A stretch of DNA of 64,000 nucleotides from a virus: IMG/VR virus record IMGVR_UViG_3300047319_001547, positions 31,061 to 95,060 of that record, one strand, 5' to 3'. Below, piece after piece: positions 32,209-39,917 of this stretch. Below the pieces are notes generated by a model. That model was given only the letters and a program-made list of their open reading frames with translations. It was not told the DNA's origin and made no database searches. The position numbers and the translations under genes are program-made. Each line of letters begins with the position of its first letter. Position 1 is the first letter of the stretch.

Positions 32209-33102
32209 ATGCCGTGCGGATGGGGCGCAGGAGAATGGGGAGGGAGCGCCTGGGGTGGTATCTGTCTACCTACCGTGGCCGGCATGACGATCACGTCGGC
32301 GCTGGCGATCTCCGAGAACGTCATCCGGGTCACCTTCAGCGAGCAGCCGTTCTTCTCGACTCTCCTCGAGCCCGACGATGCGTCGTCGGGGCGCCACTAC
32401 ATCGTGACGCCGATCGCCGGCACGGTGGGGCTGGACGGCAACCCGGTCAGGAGCGTCACGGCCCTGTACGCCACGCAGGATCCGAGCGACCCGACGGGGT
32501 CGACGCTGGACGTAGTGCTGGACCGGCCGATGACGCCCGCTCCCGCGCAGTACCAGATCGAGATCGTCGGCACGACGGACTTCACGACCCGCTCGCCGTC
32601 CGTGCCGGATCCGACCTTTCTGACCTTCACGAGCGTCTTCAAGCAGGTGGCGCGCCCGCAGCTCGACGCGGCCGCGCCATCGCGCGACATCGGCAACCCG
32701 CAGACCGCGGGCGCGCTGCTGGACCCGCTGCCGGTGACCTCCAATCCGCTGGCGCTCGGAACCTTCAACGCAGACGACACGGGCGATTACTCGTTCGACC
32801 AGGGGCTGGTCAGCTACAAGAAGCGGGTGCTGCGGCGCGGCATCACGACCCCGAACGGGTTCGCCCACCTGCCCGGCTACGGGGTGGGGATCCCCGGCTA
32901 CGGGAAGAAGCTCGCCAGCCCGGCGACGCGCGAGAAGATCGCCGCGAACTACCAGGCGCAGATCCTCAAGGAGCCCGAGACGGCGAGCGTCGTCGTGACG
33001 GCCCGCACCGGGACGGATCCCCATCTGGTGTTCTTCGTCGTCAAAGCGAAGATGAAGGGCGGCCAGAGCACGTCTTTCGCCCTGCCGTTCGCCGTCGCCT
33101 AG
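32209..33102 (+). CDS. baseplate wedge protein (gp25-like) with Ig-like N-domain
   Basis: A 297-residue protein. A Gly/Trp-rich start (GWGAGEWGGSAWGG) and an Ig-like domain (ITSALAISENVIRVTFSEQP) precede a domain with DYSFDQGLVSYKKRVLRRG, FAHLPGYGVGIPGYGKKL and REKIAANYQAQILKEPE, close to the gp25/GPW wedge pattern (a helix, the LPxYG loop and a helix). Wedge proteins of this class close the baseplate around the hub. The fusion of an Ig-like part is unusual. Confidence 0.6.
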   Translation: MPCGWGAGEWGGSAWGGICLPTVAGMTITSALAISENVIRVTFSEQPFFSTLLEPDDASSGRHYIVTPIAGTVGLDGNPVRSVTALYATQDPSDPTGSTLDVVLDRPMTPAPAQYQIEIVGTTDFTTRSPSVPDPTFLTFTSVFKQVARPQLDAAAPSRDIGNPQTAGALLDPLPVTSNPLALGTFNADDTGDYSFDQGLVSYKKRVLRRGITTPNGFAHLPGYGVGIPGYGKKLASPATREKIAANYQAQILKEPETASVVVTARTGTDPHLVFFVVKAKMKGGQSTSFALPFAVA

Positions 33103-33105
33103 CAT
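33100..33105 (+). promoter_or_regulatory. candidate -10 element, leaderless start
   Basis: TAGCAT, then CTGGGGC, then GTG 33113. The spacing (seven bases) and the 11-base string TCTGGGGCGTG match the start region at 16773-16788. Confidence 0.35.
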
Positions 33106-33112
33106 CTGGGGC

Positions 33113-34228
33113 GTGCCGGACCTTCCCACGCGCGCAGATCTGTTCCTGCTCGGCAGCGACTACGTCACGCAGCGCGCCAAGCGGATCGATCCGTCCCAGG
33201 TCAACGTCGAGGGGTCGGACGTCAACCTGTTCGTCGGCTCCCAGGCGGTTGTGGCGTTCACGATCGTCAAGCAGCTCGCGTACCGCATCAACGCGCTGCT
33301 GCTGGACGGCGCGGAGGGGGACGATCTCGACCGCTACGCATACGACCGCTACAAGCTGACCCGCAAGGGCGCGAGCGCTGCGCTCGGCACCGTGCGGTTC
33401 TTCCGTCAGAGCGCGGCGCTGGGAGCCGGATCGATCCCCATCGGCACGACGGTCCGCAGCCTGACGGGCATCGAATACATCACCTACACGACCGCGACGT
33501 TCGGCGGGTCAGACCTCGACAACATCACGTGCTTCGTGCGGGCCACGCAGGCCGGCAAGGCGTCGCAGGTCGGGGCGAATCAGATCCGGCAGTTCGCGAA
33601 CGTCCAGGCGCTCTTCGACCCCACCATCCAGGTGACGAACGACGCCGCGACGGCGGGCGGTGAGGACGCCGAGGACGACGACACGTTCCGCAACCGAATC
33701 CGCGACTTCTGGCTGACGGCCCGCCGCGGAGTCTTGGCGGCGATCGAGTTCGGCGCCAAGACGGTGCCGGGCGTCGTGAGCGCGATGGCGGTCGAGGCGC
33801 TGAATCCGTTCGGCCAGCCGGCGCGCGTCGTGAATCTTTACATCGCCGACTCGAGCGGAGTGGCGTCAGCGGCGCTCGCCCAGCAGGTGTCGTTCGCGCT
33901 CGACGACTTCCGGGCAGGGGGGATCGCCGTCCTGGTCTTCCCGTCGCTGCCGCAGATCGTTCCCGTCCAGCTCCGGCTGGCCTTCATCTCGGGCGTCGAC
34001 ACGCTGTCGCTCAAGACGCAGATCCAGGCGGCGGTCGTCGAGTTCATCAACAGCCTGCCGGTCAACGGGCCGCTGTACCTGATCCAGCTCGGAAGCGTGC
34101 TGCAGCGGTTCGTTCAGGACGGGCTGATCGTCGCCAACACGACGATCGTCGTGCCGACCGGCGACGTCTTCCCGTCGAACGGCCAGACGTTGAGGACCAC
34201 CCCCGACCAAGTCACATTCCTGCCGTGA
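33113..34228 (+). CDS. baseplate J-like protein (Mu gp47-type)
   Basis: A 371-residue protein from GTG 33113. Motifs of the J family are present: a start with LFLLGSDYV, GDDLDRYAYDRYKLTRKGAS, GTVRFFRQSA, a helical GGEDAEDDDTFRNRIRDFW segment, FGAKTVPGVVSAMAVEALN and the C-terminal LPVNGPLYLIQLGSVLQRF. This is the wedge component that makes the outer iris of the baseplate. It overlaps the next GTG. Confidence 0.8.
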   Translation: MPDLPTRADLFLLGSDYVTQRAKRIDPSQVNVEGSDVNLFVGSQAVVAFTIVKQLAYRINALLLDGAEGDDLDRYAYDRYKLTRKGASAALGTVRFFRQSAALGAGSIPIGTTVRSLTGIEYITYTTATFGGSDLDNITCFVRATQAGKASQVGANQIRQFANVQALFDPTIQVTNDAATAGGEDAEDDDTFRNRIRDFWLTARRGVLAAIEFGAKTVPGVVSAMAVEALNPFGQPARVVNLYIADSSGVASAALAQQVSFALDDFRAGGIAVLVFPSLPQIVPVQLRLAFISGVDTLSLKTQIQAAVVEFINSLPVNGPLYLIQLGSVLQRFVQDGLIVANTTIVVPTGDVFPSNGQTLRTTPDQVTFLP

Positions 34229-36150
34229 GCACTCAGCCCAAGACCGGCCCCCTCACGCAGGCGGAGCTCCAGGGAATCTGGGAGTCCGCCGTCGATCCGT
34301 CGTTCTGGCGTCCTCTCGAGCAGGCGGGCAGCGGGAACGGCTTCGAGGCGTATCAGCAGGCGTGGGCGCAGTTCGAGCGCGTCTCTCAGGCGATCGACGC
34401 CACCACGCAGTCGATGTTCATCCAGGGGTGGAGCGGCCAATCGGGCGCGCCCGCGAGCGGCCCCGCGAACGCGACCGTCACGATCCAGCTGACGCGCACC
34501 AAGCTGCTGAATCAGCCGCTCATTCTGTCGAAGGGAACCCTGGTCGAGGAGCAGATCACCGACTGGGGGACGCCCGAAGGCGTCGTCGTCCTGACGGGAC
34601 GCCGCTACGCGCTCAACAACGACGTCGTGTTCGAGCCCGGCCAGCGGGGTCCGCTGACCGTCCAGGCGACCGCCGAGCGTCCCGGGTGGGGATACAACAA
34701 CCCGCGGATCGGGACCCTCACGTCCGTCAAGCAGGTCGGGACGAAGTTCAGCAACATCGACGGCACCGTCCGGATCGTCGGCCCGACCAGCGCATCGTCC
34801 CCAACCCCCATTCCGACCGCGACGGTCGAGATCGTCTACGTGGACGCGATCGATCAGCCAGACGCGTTTCTGCCCGATCACGTCGGCCAGTACATCTCAT
34901 TCACGGCCGGGGCGAACGCCGGATCGATCGCGCGGATCGTCGGCTGGCAGCCACCCGATCTGACCGTCACTCCGCCCACCGGAGGGACGATCCACATCGA
35001 GCGCACCGAGAGCACGGTGAGCTTCGGGGGTTCGTTCAACGCGCCCTTCTGGGCGTCTCCTCCCGCCCCCGGGACGCTCCTCCAGTTCAAGGAGTCGCTC
35101 GCGGGCCCGTACGTCGGGACGGGGATCCTTCAGGACTCGCAGGTCGTCGCAGGCAAGCTCTATCTGACGTTCGCCAAGCGGGTCGGAACGCTGACGTTCG
35201 GCGCCCCCGGGACGATCTTCGTCTTCGACGGGCTGGCGTGGGTCGCGGAAGCGTTCGCTGACCAGATCGCCGTCTCGTACGAGTTCACGCCCGAGACGTT
35301 CGCCGCCAGCTGGCAGATCCTCGACTGGGTGGACGACTGGGGGCTGACGGCGACCAACACGACGAGACCGTCGGGCGGACGCGCCGCGATGCTGGACGCT
35401 CTCGGGCGCGAGCGGAACATCTTCCGGTCGACCAACGAGGGCGACGAAGCATTCCGAGACCGGGTGGCGAACCTCGCCGACGTCGTGACGCCGAACGCCA
35501 TCAAGCGGCTTCTGAACAAGATCCTGGGGGCGCTCCCGTGGTGCTTTCGAGAAGCCGGCCAGATCGGCTATCCGGGGTTCTTCTTGGATCACGACGCTCT
35601 CGACTACGACCGCATCATCCCGACGTTCGACCTGGGGGATCCGCCGTACTTTCCGGACGAGCGCGTCACGCAGCTCGACCCGACGACCGGCAAGGTGGCG
35701 AGAGGACGGATCCTCATCCAGGTGCTGATCCCGGCCGGGCCGGTGCCGGGTCCGTCGAGCGGGAATCAGATCAAGGGGATCGCCGACGTCGAGGGAACGT
35801 TCGTGACCGGAACGGCGAAAATAATCGGCGAATCGAGCGGCGCATCAGGGACGGTAAACACGATCGTGGGTGGTCTGAGGGACGAGGACCGCTTCAGGGT
35901 TCTGTTCGACTATTTGAGGATGAGGGCGTGGTTTTATGTCGGGGTTCCTCCTCTCGACACGGGCGACTACGGGTTCGCGTACGACACGGGCCCGACGGGC
36001 GCGTACGACGGGATCGGCTTCCTCGACTTCTACGACGGCTACGCGGTCGGGGCGGCCAACACGTACCGGCAGGTGTTCGCTGCGGTGGACAAGATCCGCG
36101 CCGGCGGGACGGGTTTCGACCTGCTTCTCGCGACCGGGCCCTGCCCGTGA
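34225..36150 (+). CDS. baseplate / tail-tip protein (large)
   Basis: A 641-residue protein from GTG 34225 (GTGA overlap). After a helical N-terminus (ELQGIWESAVDPSFWRPLEQ) there are beta-rich domains with Thr/Gly turns, then a helix-rich part (FRDRVANLADVVTPNAIKRLL) like the tail protein I or wedge subunit partners of the J protein, and a Tyr/Asp/Gly-rich end (FYVGVPPLDTGDYGFAYD). It probably connects the wedge to the fibre encoded next. Confidence 0.55.
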   Translation: MSTQPKTGPLTQAELQGIWESAVDPSFWRPLEQAGSGNGFEAYQQAWAQFERVSQAIDATTQSMFIQGWSGQSGAPASGPANATVTIQLTRTKLLNQPLILSKGTLVEEQITDWGTPEGVVVLTGRRYALNNDVVFEPGQRGPLTVQATAERPGWGYNNPRIGTLTSVKQVGTKFSNIDGTVRIVGPTSASSPTPIPTATVEIVYVDAIDQPDAFLPDHVGQYISFTAGANAGSIARIVGWQPPDLTVTPPTGGTIHIERTESTVSFGGSFNAPFWASPPAPGTLLQFKESLAGPYVGTGILQDSQVVAGKLYLTFAKRVGTLTFGAPGTIFVFDGLAWVAEAFADQIAVSYEFTPETFAASWQILDWVDDWGLTATNTTRPSGGRAAMLDALGRERNIFRSTNEGDEAFRDRVANLADVVTPNAIKRLLNKILGALPWCFREAGQIGYPGFFLDHDALDYDRIIPTFDLGDPPYFPDERVTQLDPTTGKVARGRILIQVLIPAGPVPGPSSGNQIKGIADVEGTFVTGTAKIIGESSGASGTVNTIVGGLRDEDRFRVLFDYLRMRAWFYVGVPPLDTGDYGFAYDTGPTGAYDGIGFLDFYDGYAVGAANTYRQVFAAVDKIRAGGTGFDLLLATGPCP

Positions 36151-36155
36151 GAGGT

Positions 36156-36171
36156 TGGAACTCGAGTTCCA
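36156..36171. repeat. 16-bp palindrome copy 7 (intergenic)
   Basis: TGGAACTCGAGTTCCA 5 bp after the baseplate gene stop and 15 bp before ATG 36187. An AGGAAGGA ribosome site follows it directly. Confidence 0.95.
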
Positions 36172-36186
36172 GGAAGGATTGAGCGA

Positions 36187-37827
36187 ATGTCGTCTTCGGG
36201 CTGGAAGGAGGAGATCTACAATCCATCAGAGCGCGCTCTCTCGAGCGATCTGATGAGGATGCAGCGCTTCAAGGGGGCGGACGCGGCGGAGATCTGGCGC
36301 AAGCAGATCCAGGACACGCGCGGGACCGACGACTCTCTGGCGGGCGGCGGCGCACTGCCGCTCACCATCACGACGACCGCGCCCGTTTCGGCGGAGGTTC
36401 ACGGCGGCCTGCTGGTGCGGCCCCAGAACGGCAGCCTGAGCCTGTTCGTCGACGATGGGATCGTGACCCTCATCGACCCCGACTCGCCCGAGAACCCCGA
36501 CGAGAGCATCTACAAGTTCGTTCGAGATCCCGGCATCTCGGTGCTGGGCACGCTGCTCATGACCGCCAACCCGGCGGGCAGCATCCGGATCGACATCATC
36601 GAGTGCGCGCGCACCGGATCTCCCGACCTGATTCTCGAGACCGACAACCGCGACATCTTCAACCCCATCACCGGCCTGTTCGCGCCCGCCACCGTCTCGA
36701 AGGTCTCGGCCGGGCGGCTTCAGTACAGGGTTCGTGCCGGCGTGGCGGGAGCTGGATTCCCCGGGCTCGTCGCCGGATGGCTGCCGCTCGCCGTCGTCAG
36801 CAATCCGCCCGCTTCCACGACGAACGACGACATGACCTTCTGGGACGTCAGGCCGCTCATCTCCGACCGCGTCTGGGCGCCCTTCAAGAACGCCTACACG
36901 AACCCGCGGCTGCGCCGGAACTACATCTCGATCGACCGCACGGCCGTCGCCGGCAAGGCGTTTCTGATCGGCCAGGTGGACGCGTCGGTCCACTTCGCCA
37001 ACAACGGCGTGGACGTCGGCTGGTATCGGCTGGGCGGCACGATGAACCGCGGCACCCCCGGGACCGACGGGACGTGCGACCTGAACGACGCCGCCAATCA
37101 GTCGGGCGCGCTGGCGTCTCCCTGCTACGTCTACCTGCTGGAACCCTACGGGCTGCCCCGCTGGGCGCGCTACCTCGACTCGATCGCGGGCACGCGGGTC
37201 CCGCGCTCTCCGCGAGGGATCCCTGTCGTGACGACGATCGCGCCGGTGGCGCTCACCAACGCACCGTCCGCCCCCATCTCACCCCCCGCCTCCACGGGAC
37301 TCATCACCGGAACGCTGGGGGCCGTCTGCATCGGCTGCACGGGATTCGCTGCCGGCACCGTCTTGGGTCTTCAGACCAACGAGGAGGGTGACCAGTGGAC
37401 CGAGGGGGTCATCGGCCTGCTGGGACCGTTCGGGGCCGCCCAGACGGTGGCGGGAACGATCGCCGGGACGGTGTCTAAGTGGACCCTGACGCCCGGCACG
37501 AACTTCCCGGTGATCGCCAAGGCGCTGCGGATTTCGATGACCTTCACCGCAACGGTCGCAACCGGGGTCGATTCTGCTCTGGCTCCCCTTCTGACGCTGA
37601 AGAACACCGGGACCGGGATCGCCGCCTACTGCACGTTCGCGCTCGGCACGTCGACGCAGCGCAACGACAGCGGAATCAATCAGGCATTTGAGTGGACGTA
37701 CAGCGTGAAGATCCCTGTGTCGCCCGCCATGATGGCGAACGGGGCGTTCGACGTATCGGTCGACACGCTGTCGTTCGGCGCGACTTTGACTGCCGGGTCA
37801 CTAAACATCGCCGGATGGGACGTCTGA
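36187..37827 (+). CDS. tail fibre / receptor-binding-type protein
   Basis: A 546-residue protein, last of the baseplate run. An N-terminal part with MQRFKGADAAEIWRKQIQD and LVRPQNGSLSLFVDDG is followed by strands (IRIDIIECARTG) and a region with DNRDIFNPITGLF and YISIDRTAVAGKAFL, resembling carbohydrate-facing fibre or baseplate-tip proteins. The second half (from about residue 370) is Thr/Gly/Ala-rich beta sequence, as in fibre tips. A GTRVP sequence near residue 337 is coincidental; its DNA differs from the palindrome. Confidence 0.55.
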   Translation: MSSSGWKEEIYNPSERALSSDLMRMQRFKGADAAEIWRKQIQDTRGTDDSLAGGGALPLTITTTAPVSAEVHGGLLVRPQNGSLSLFVDDGIVTLIDPDSPENPDESIYKFVRDPGISVLGTLLMTANPAGSIRIDIIECARTGSPDLILETDNRDIFNPITGLFAPATVSKVSAGRLQYRVRAGVAGAGFPGLVAGWLPLAVVSNPPASTTNDDMTFWDVRPLISDRVWAPFKNAYTNPRLRRNYISIDRTAVAGKAFLIGQVDASVHFANNGVDVGWYRLGGTMNRGTPGTDGTCDLNDAANQSGALASPCYVYLLEPYGLPRWARYLDSIAGTRVPRSPRGIPVVTTIAPVALTNAPSAPISPPASTGLITGTLGAVCIGCTGFAAGTVLGLQTNEEGDQWTEGVIGLLGPFGAAQTVAGTIAGTVSKWTLTPGTNFPVIAKALRISMTFTATVATGVDSALAPLLTLKNTGTGIAAYCTFALGTSTQRNDSGINQAFEWTYSVKIPVSPAMMANGAFDVSVDTLSFGATLTAGSLNIAGWDV

Positions 37828-38039
37828 TGGTCGCGGGCGGACATCACGCGGCGATCGGGATCGGCATCACGACGGCGGTGGCGTCGTTCGCGGTCCCGGA
37901 CGGGATCGCGTCGTTCGCCATGAAGCTCCTGGCGGCGCTCGTCACCGGGCTGGTGAGCGGCATCGCCGTGAAGGCCGGCGGGGCGATCTGGAACGCGGTA
38001 ATGCGTTCTAGGGACGGAACTCACCGCCGTTCTGGATGA
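37827..38039 (+). CDS. small membrane protein, holin candidate
   Basis: A 70-residue protein whose ATG overlaps the previous stop (TGATG). Two hydrophobic, Gly/Ala-rich segments (AAIGIGITTAVASFAV and LLAALVTGLVSGIAV) and a basic tail (RSRDGTHRRSG) suit a class II holin. It converges with the minus-strand gene at 38008 and is close to a second holin-like gene at 38616. Confidence 0.5.
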   Translation: MVAGGHHAAIGIGITTAVASFAVPDGIASFAMKLLAALVTGLVSGIAVKAGGAIWNAVMRSRDGTHRRSG

Positions 38040-38544
38040 TGTTCCGCAGGATGGCGATCAGCCGGCCCTTGTAGTCGCTGGGGCGCCCACGCGTGGCCCA
38101 AAAAAAGAGCGCGCGATCTCGTTCGGCTTCGCTGAGGAGATCCGAGAAACAGGGATTCTCCTCGAACGCGACTTCGATCATCGCGATCTGAGTCCGGGAG
38201 AAGTGCTGGCTGAGCTTCTCGTAGACTCCCCGAGACCCGCTGCACCAATCTCTGACCGTCACGTCGTCGAACCGCACCGCTTTCGCGAGAAACAGAGCGC
38301 CCAAGCCGCACACCCGGCAGGGCCCCATCTCGACGTCCCGCAGTTGGTCGTCCATCCGGGCCTGTCCATTGTTGCGGGGATCGCGAAGGCGGTTGACGGG
38401 ATACCCGTACGTGGATCCCTGCGCGATGAGGGCGCCCGCCTTCAGCCACGCGATCGCGTCCAGCGCGATCGCGATGCGCTGCTCCGCCTTCGTCATCCCG
38501 CCGAACTTCGCGTTCTTCTTCCGCACCGTTTCTGTCTGAGTCAT
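38008..38544 (-). CDS. hypothetical protein with CxxC (minus strand)
   Basis: A 178-residue protein with AGGAGG upstream of ATG 38544. KKNAKFGGMTKAEQRIAIAL, then MGPCRVCGLGALFLAKAVR (a CxxC pair), and a helical second half (EKLSQHFSRTQIAMIEVAFE). I recall similar unassigned proteins in large phages. It is divergent from the holin-like gene at 38616 with palindrome copy 8 in the 71-bp gap. Confidence 0.55.
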   Translation of the reverse strand: MTQTETVRKKNAKFGGMTKAEQRIAIALDAIAWLKAGALIAQGSTYGYPVNRLRDPRNNGQARMDDQLRDVEMGPCRVCGLGALFLAKAVRFDDVTVRDWCSGSRGVYEKLSQHFSRTQIAMIEVAFEENPCFSDLLSEAERDRALFFWATRGRPSDYKGRLIAILRNIIQNGGEFRP

Positions 38545-38584
38545 GGTCGTCCTCCTGACCCATCCTTGCCGCCGCCTCTTTGCT

Positions 38585-38600
38585 TGGAACTCGAGTTCCA
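38585..38600. repeat. 16-bp palindrome copy 8 (between divergent genes)
   Basis: TGGAACTCGAGTTCCA in the gap between minus-strand 38544 and plus-strand 38616. It is the second divergent pair with a copy; CATCCT (38602-38607) lies nine bases before the plus start. Confidence 0.95.
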
Positions 38601-38615
38601 GGCATCCTGACCGGC

Positions 38616-39005
38616 ATGGATCCGACACAATTCGCTCAGCTCTGGGCCGCCCTCGCGACCCACCAGTACGTCGCGGTCGCGGCCGTCCTGATCGGCATGC
38701 TGGTCAGCCTCGCCAAGCAGGGCTGGCTCTCCGCCTGGGTGGCCGAGAAGGTTCCGGCGGCCGCGCGCCCCGTGCTGGCGGCCGTCATAGGCGTGGTCGG
38801 ATCCGTCGCGCTCGCGGTCGCGAGCGGGCAGGACTGGCACCCCGCGCTCTTCCAGGGACTCGCCGCCGCCATGACGGCCGTCTTCGGTCACCAGATGCTG
38901 GTGGAAGGAATGCTGGGCGGCCACGAGCTCGTCTCGAAGGCTCCCTGGATGAAGAAGCCGCCCGCCAACGACGTCGATGCCCAATCCCCTCCGAAGGCCG
39001 CCTGA
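38616..39005 (+). CDS. holin-like membrane protein
   Basis: A 129-residue protein with three hydrophobic segments: VAVAAVLIGMLVSLAKQGWL, VLAAVIGVVGSVALAVAS and ALFQGLAAAMTAVFGHQML. The end is Pro/Asp-rich and polar. This topology and the GHQM-type loop match a broad group of phage holins. It faces a divergent gene and precedes the long noncoding junction. Confidence 0.6.
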   Translation: MDPTQFAQLWAALATHQYVAVAAVLIGMLVSLAKQGWLSAWVAEKVPAAARPVLAAVIGVVGSVALAVASGQDWHPALFQGLAAAMTAVFGHQMLVEGMLGGHELVSKAPWMKKPPANDVDAQSPPKAA

Positions 39006-39321
39006 GCACTGATCCGCTTCGGGCGGACAGAACGAGGGCTGGACCAGCCGGACATTGTTGTCCATTCGAGATCTGCGTCGCGCGGTCAAAACCGGACTGT
39101 TTCGCGTCGTGAAAATAATGCTGGACAGGCGGTCCGACGCGGAAGTATTTCCTGATCCTCGCTGCGCTCGTCTCAGGAAATACGCGCTAACCTTGAATCG
39201 ATCCCGGGATCAGAGATCCGAGGAAAAGGTTGACCGCGAGTTCGCGCAAGCGAACGAGCTGTGTCGGATCTGAAATAGATCCCGCGCGCGCCCGCGCGAC
39301 CCCGGCGGCAACTGGATCCGC
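39006..39321. other. 316-bp noncoding junction with long hairpin
   Basis: No convincing gene is seen (a TTG-started 72-residue frame at 39055 is rejected). It holds a perfect 11-bp inverted repeat GTATTTCCTGA / TCAGGAAATAC (39145-39155 with 39173-39183, 17-base loop) and a 12-bp palindrome GATCCCGGGATC (39200-39211), in sequence more AT-rich than its neighbours. It separates the virion module from the replication module, a natural place for a terminator, promoter or replication origin. Confidence 0.5.
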
Positions 39322-39894
39322 ATGCAGCGCCAAGACGGAGTGAGACCGGGACGAGTTGTGCGGATCCGCGAGATCGATCTCGCGCGAGTGGGGAACTGCT
39401 GGATGAAGGGCCGACTGCTCGTCGACGATCTCGCGATGGCGATCAGCCACTCGGGCGACTGCTTCTTCAACTACGAGCTTCTCGACTCGTTCCTGCACTA
39501 CGGGGGCGGTCAGGAGATGAGGGTCGGGTATCGAAGGATCCCGGGGAGCAGGTTCGGCGCCTACACGCTGGGGGTGGCGCACGAGTTCCAGCCGAGCGAG
39601 CGGGAGTTCCACCTGCTGATGGCGGGTGAGAACGTCTCGTTCGAGAGCCAGCGGGTTGGAACTCGAGTTCCAAGGGCGCGCCTGGACCCCGACGGGACCG
39701 CCACCGGCAAGACGATCCTGACGGGCCACGTCGTGGCGGGGCGGGAGGGGACGATGCACCACGGGCCGGGCGACACCCACGTCGACCTCGAGACGGGCCG
39801 CCGCACGCCGCTGGGGGCCCGCCGCAGCCCTCCCGGCAAGGCGGAGGGGCGCCGGGTAGTCTCCCACGGCCGGACGCGTCTGAAGGGCGCGTAG
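39322..39894 (+). CDS. hypothetical protein with internal palindrome
   Basis: A 190-residue protein (ATG 39322; ATG 39403 is possible). The core (NCWMKGRLLVDDLAMAISHS, FFNYELLDSFLHY, GAYTLGVAHEFQPSEREFHL) is compact. Palindrome copy 9 is read as GTRVP at residues 113-117 after that core. The rest is a Pro/Gly/Arg-rich tail. Confidence 0.5.
   Translation: MQRQDGVRPGRVVRIREIDLARVGNCWMKGRLLVDDLAMAISHSGDCFFNYELLDSFLHYGGGQEMRVGYRRIPGSRFGAYTLGVAHEFQPSEREFHLLMAGENVSFESQRVGTRVPRARLDPDGTATGKTILTGHVVAGREGTMHHGPGDTHVDLETGRRTPLGARRSPPGKAEGRRVVSHGRTRLKGA
39657..39672. repeat. 16-bp palindrome copy 9 (inside gene)
   Basis: TGGAACTCGAGTTCCA read as GTRVP inside the 39322-39894 gene, between its folded core and disordered tail. 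Symmetry extends to TTGG...CCAA. Confidence 0.95.
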
Positions 39895-39917
39895 GCGCCG
39901 GGCGGCATCATCGCTGG

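Noticed and set aside
37187-37201. GTRVP sequence in the fibre gene
   Set aside because: The DNA (GGCACGCGGGTCCCG) differs from the palindrome, so it is not a fifteenth copy.
39055-39273. 72-residue frame from TTG 39055
   Set aside because: It covers the long hairpin and has no ribosome site or protein-like features.
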